Below, piece after piece: positions 63,628 to 64,000 of a stretch of 64,000 nucleotides of DNA. Position 1 is the stretch's first letter; each line of letters opens with the position of its first letter. Position numbers and translations under genes: made by a program. Source of the stretch: Muricomes sp049840515 (GTDB lineage Bacteria > Bacillota > Clostridia > Lachnospirales > Lachnospiraceae); NCBI GenBank assembly GCA_049840515.1, contig JASGKW010000009.1:817704-881703 (forward strand). The letters are read 5' to 3'. Under the pieces are notes generated by a model. The model saw only the letters and a list, made by a program, of their open reading frames with translations, was not told the DNA's origin and did no database searches.

Positions 63628-64000
63628 ATGAAATATGTAACTATACTATGCGACGGAATGGCGGATGAACCTTTGGAACAGCTTGGAGGAAAGACACCAC
63701 TTGCGGCGGCAGAGACACCAAATATGAAGCTTTTAGCTCCAAAATCTGAAATTGGCATGGTACGCGCACAGTGCCTCCGGAGATGTCACCGGGGAGTGAC
63801 ACAGCAAATTTGTCTGTTATCGGGTATAACCCAAGAGAATATTACACCGGGGATCTCCTTGGAAGCGCTGAGCATTGGAGTGGATATGAAGCCTACGGAT
63901 GTGGCATTCCGCTGTAATCTTGTCACACTGACAGAAGAGCAGGATGTTTATGAGGACCGGGAGGTGCTGTTCGGATTCATCGTGTTTCCCTATTAACCTT
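63628..64000 (+). CDS. apgM: Cofactor-independent phosphoglycerate mutase (ApgM type), N-terminal part, damaged
   Basis: Begins MKYVTILCDGMADEPLEQLGGKTPLAAAETPNMKLLA: the metal-binding DG(M)AD and the archaeal-type iPGAM opening. Between about 63763 and 63855 the protein is in another frame (TVPPEMSPGSDTANLSVIGYNPREYYTG), after which the first frame returns (LEALSIGVDMKPTDVAFRCNL). This implies compensating small indels. The last ~40 bases do not encode the expected continuation and reach a stop at 63994-63996, so the end is likely bad sequence. The family interconverts 2- and 3-phosphoglycerate and is sometimes fused or linked to homoserine kinase-like functions. Partial at the window edge. 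Confidence 0.82.

Overview
The window looks like a chromosomal segment of a gut-type Lachnospiraceae (Clostridia, Firmicutes). This rests on gene content rather than any marker RNA: a sporulation-type YtaF, HprK, class III fructose-bisphosphatase, DUF1846, DUF5685/DnaJ, ECF transporters, an [FeFe]-hydrogenase, strong GGAGG ribosome sites and TTGACA/TATAAT promoters. No rRNA, tRNA or CRISPR array was found.

Layout. 1-4.8 kb: end of a chemoreceptor, then a membrane diguanylate cyclase and a large GGDEF-EAL protein. 4.8-13.1 kb: accessory region. A substrate-binding lipoprotein gene is split into two pieces, at 12829-13094 and 6755-7546, by a ~5.3 kb serine-recombinase element carrying a DUF368 (PopT-type) membrane protein, a secreted nuclease, a small ORF and an amino-acid permease. 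Joining the two gene pieces at a shared GGGGC restores a 350-codon frame. A decayed 163-bp copy of the same gene's 3' part lies nearby. 13.2-24.8 kb: zinc-ribbon membrane protein, PHP phosphatase, YerC regulator, an NSS symporter with the two subunits of aconitase X, a sensor GGDEF-EAL protein, a 3-methyladenine glycosylase and a KimA-like K+ importer. 25-35 kb: short [FeFe]-hydrogenase, DedA, a DUF5685/DnaJ/membrane trio, a TudS-like desulfidase with a complete ECF transporter, EamA, Dus. 35-49 kb: YtaF, M23 peptidase, PAP2, DUF1846, FtsH, UvrC, HprK, glucokinase, PBP1A, YigZ and a lipoprotein. 49-64 kb: HPF, TypA, an SSB-like protein, DapA, DapB, Fbp, a lipoprotein, a eukaryotic-type HisA, SecA, RF2, homoserine dehydrogenase and the start of ApgM.

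Two further themes run through the sequence. (1) Repeats: two arrays of 27-nt hairpins at an exact 32-bp period (3 units at 17.5 kb, 7 units at 62.1 kb, the latter starting inside the 3' end of prfB), a pair of inverted ~86-bp palindromic elements before hisA, and a repeat cluster before the glycosylase gene. (2) Broken frames: about a dozen otherwise well-conserved genes carry single small indels, including genes normally essential (prfB) or strongly conserved (typA, hom, apgM), and the density rises steeply after 61.3 kb. The simplest reading is uncorrected draft sequence near a contig end. One break, the first in prfB, is a genuine programmed +1 frameshift site. Disrupted genes are annotated over their full inferred span and the break point is stated.
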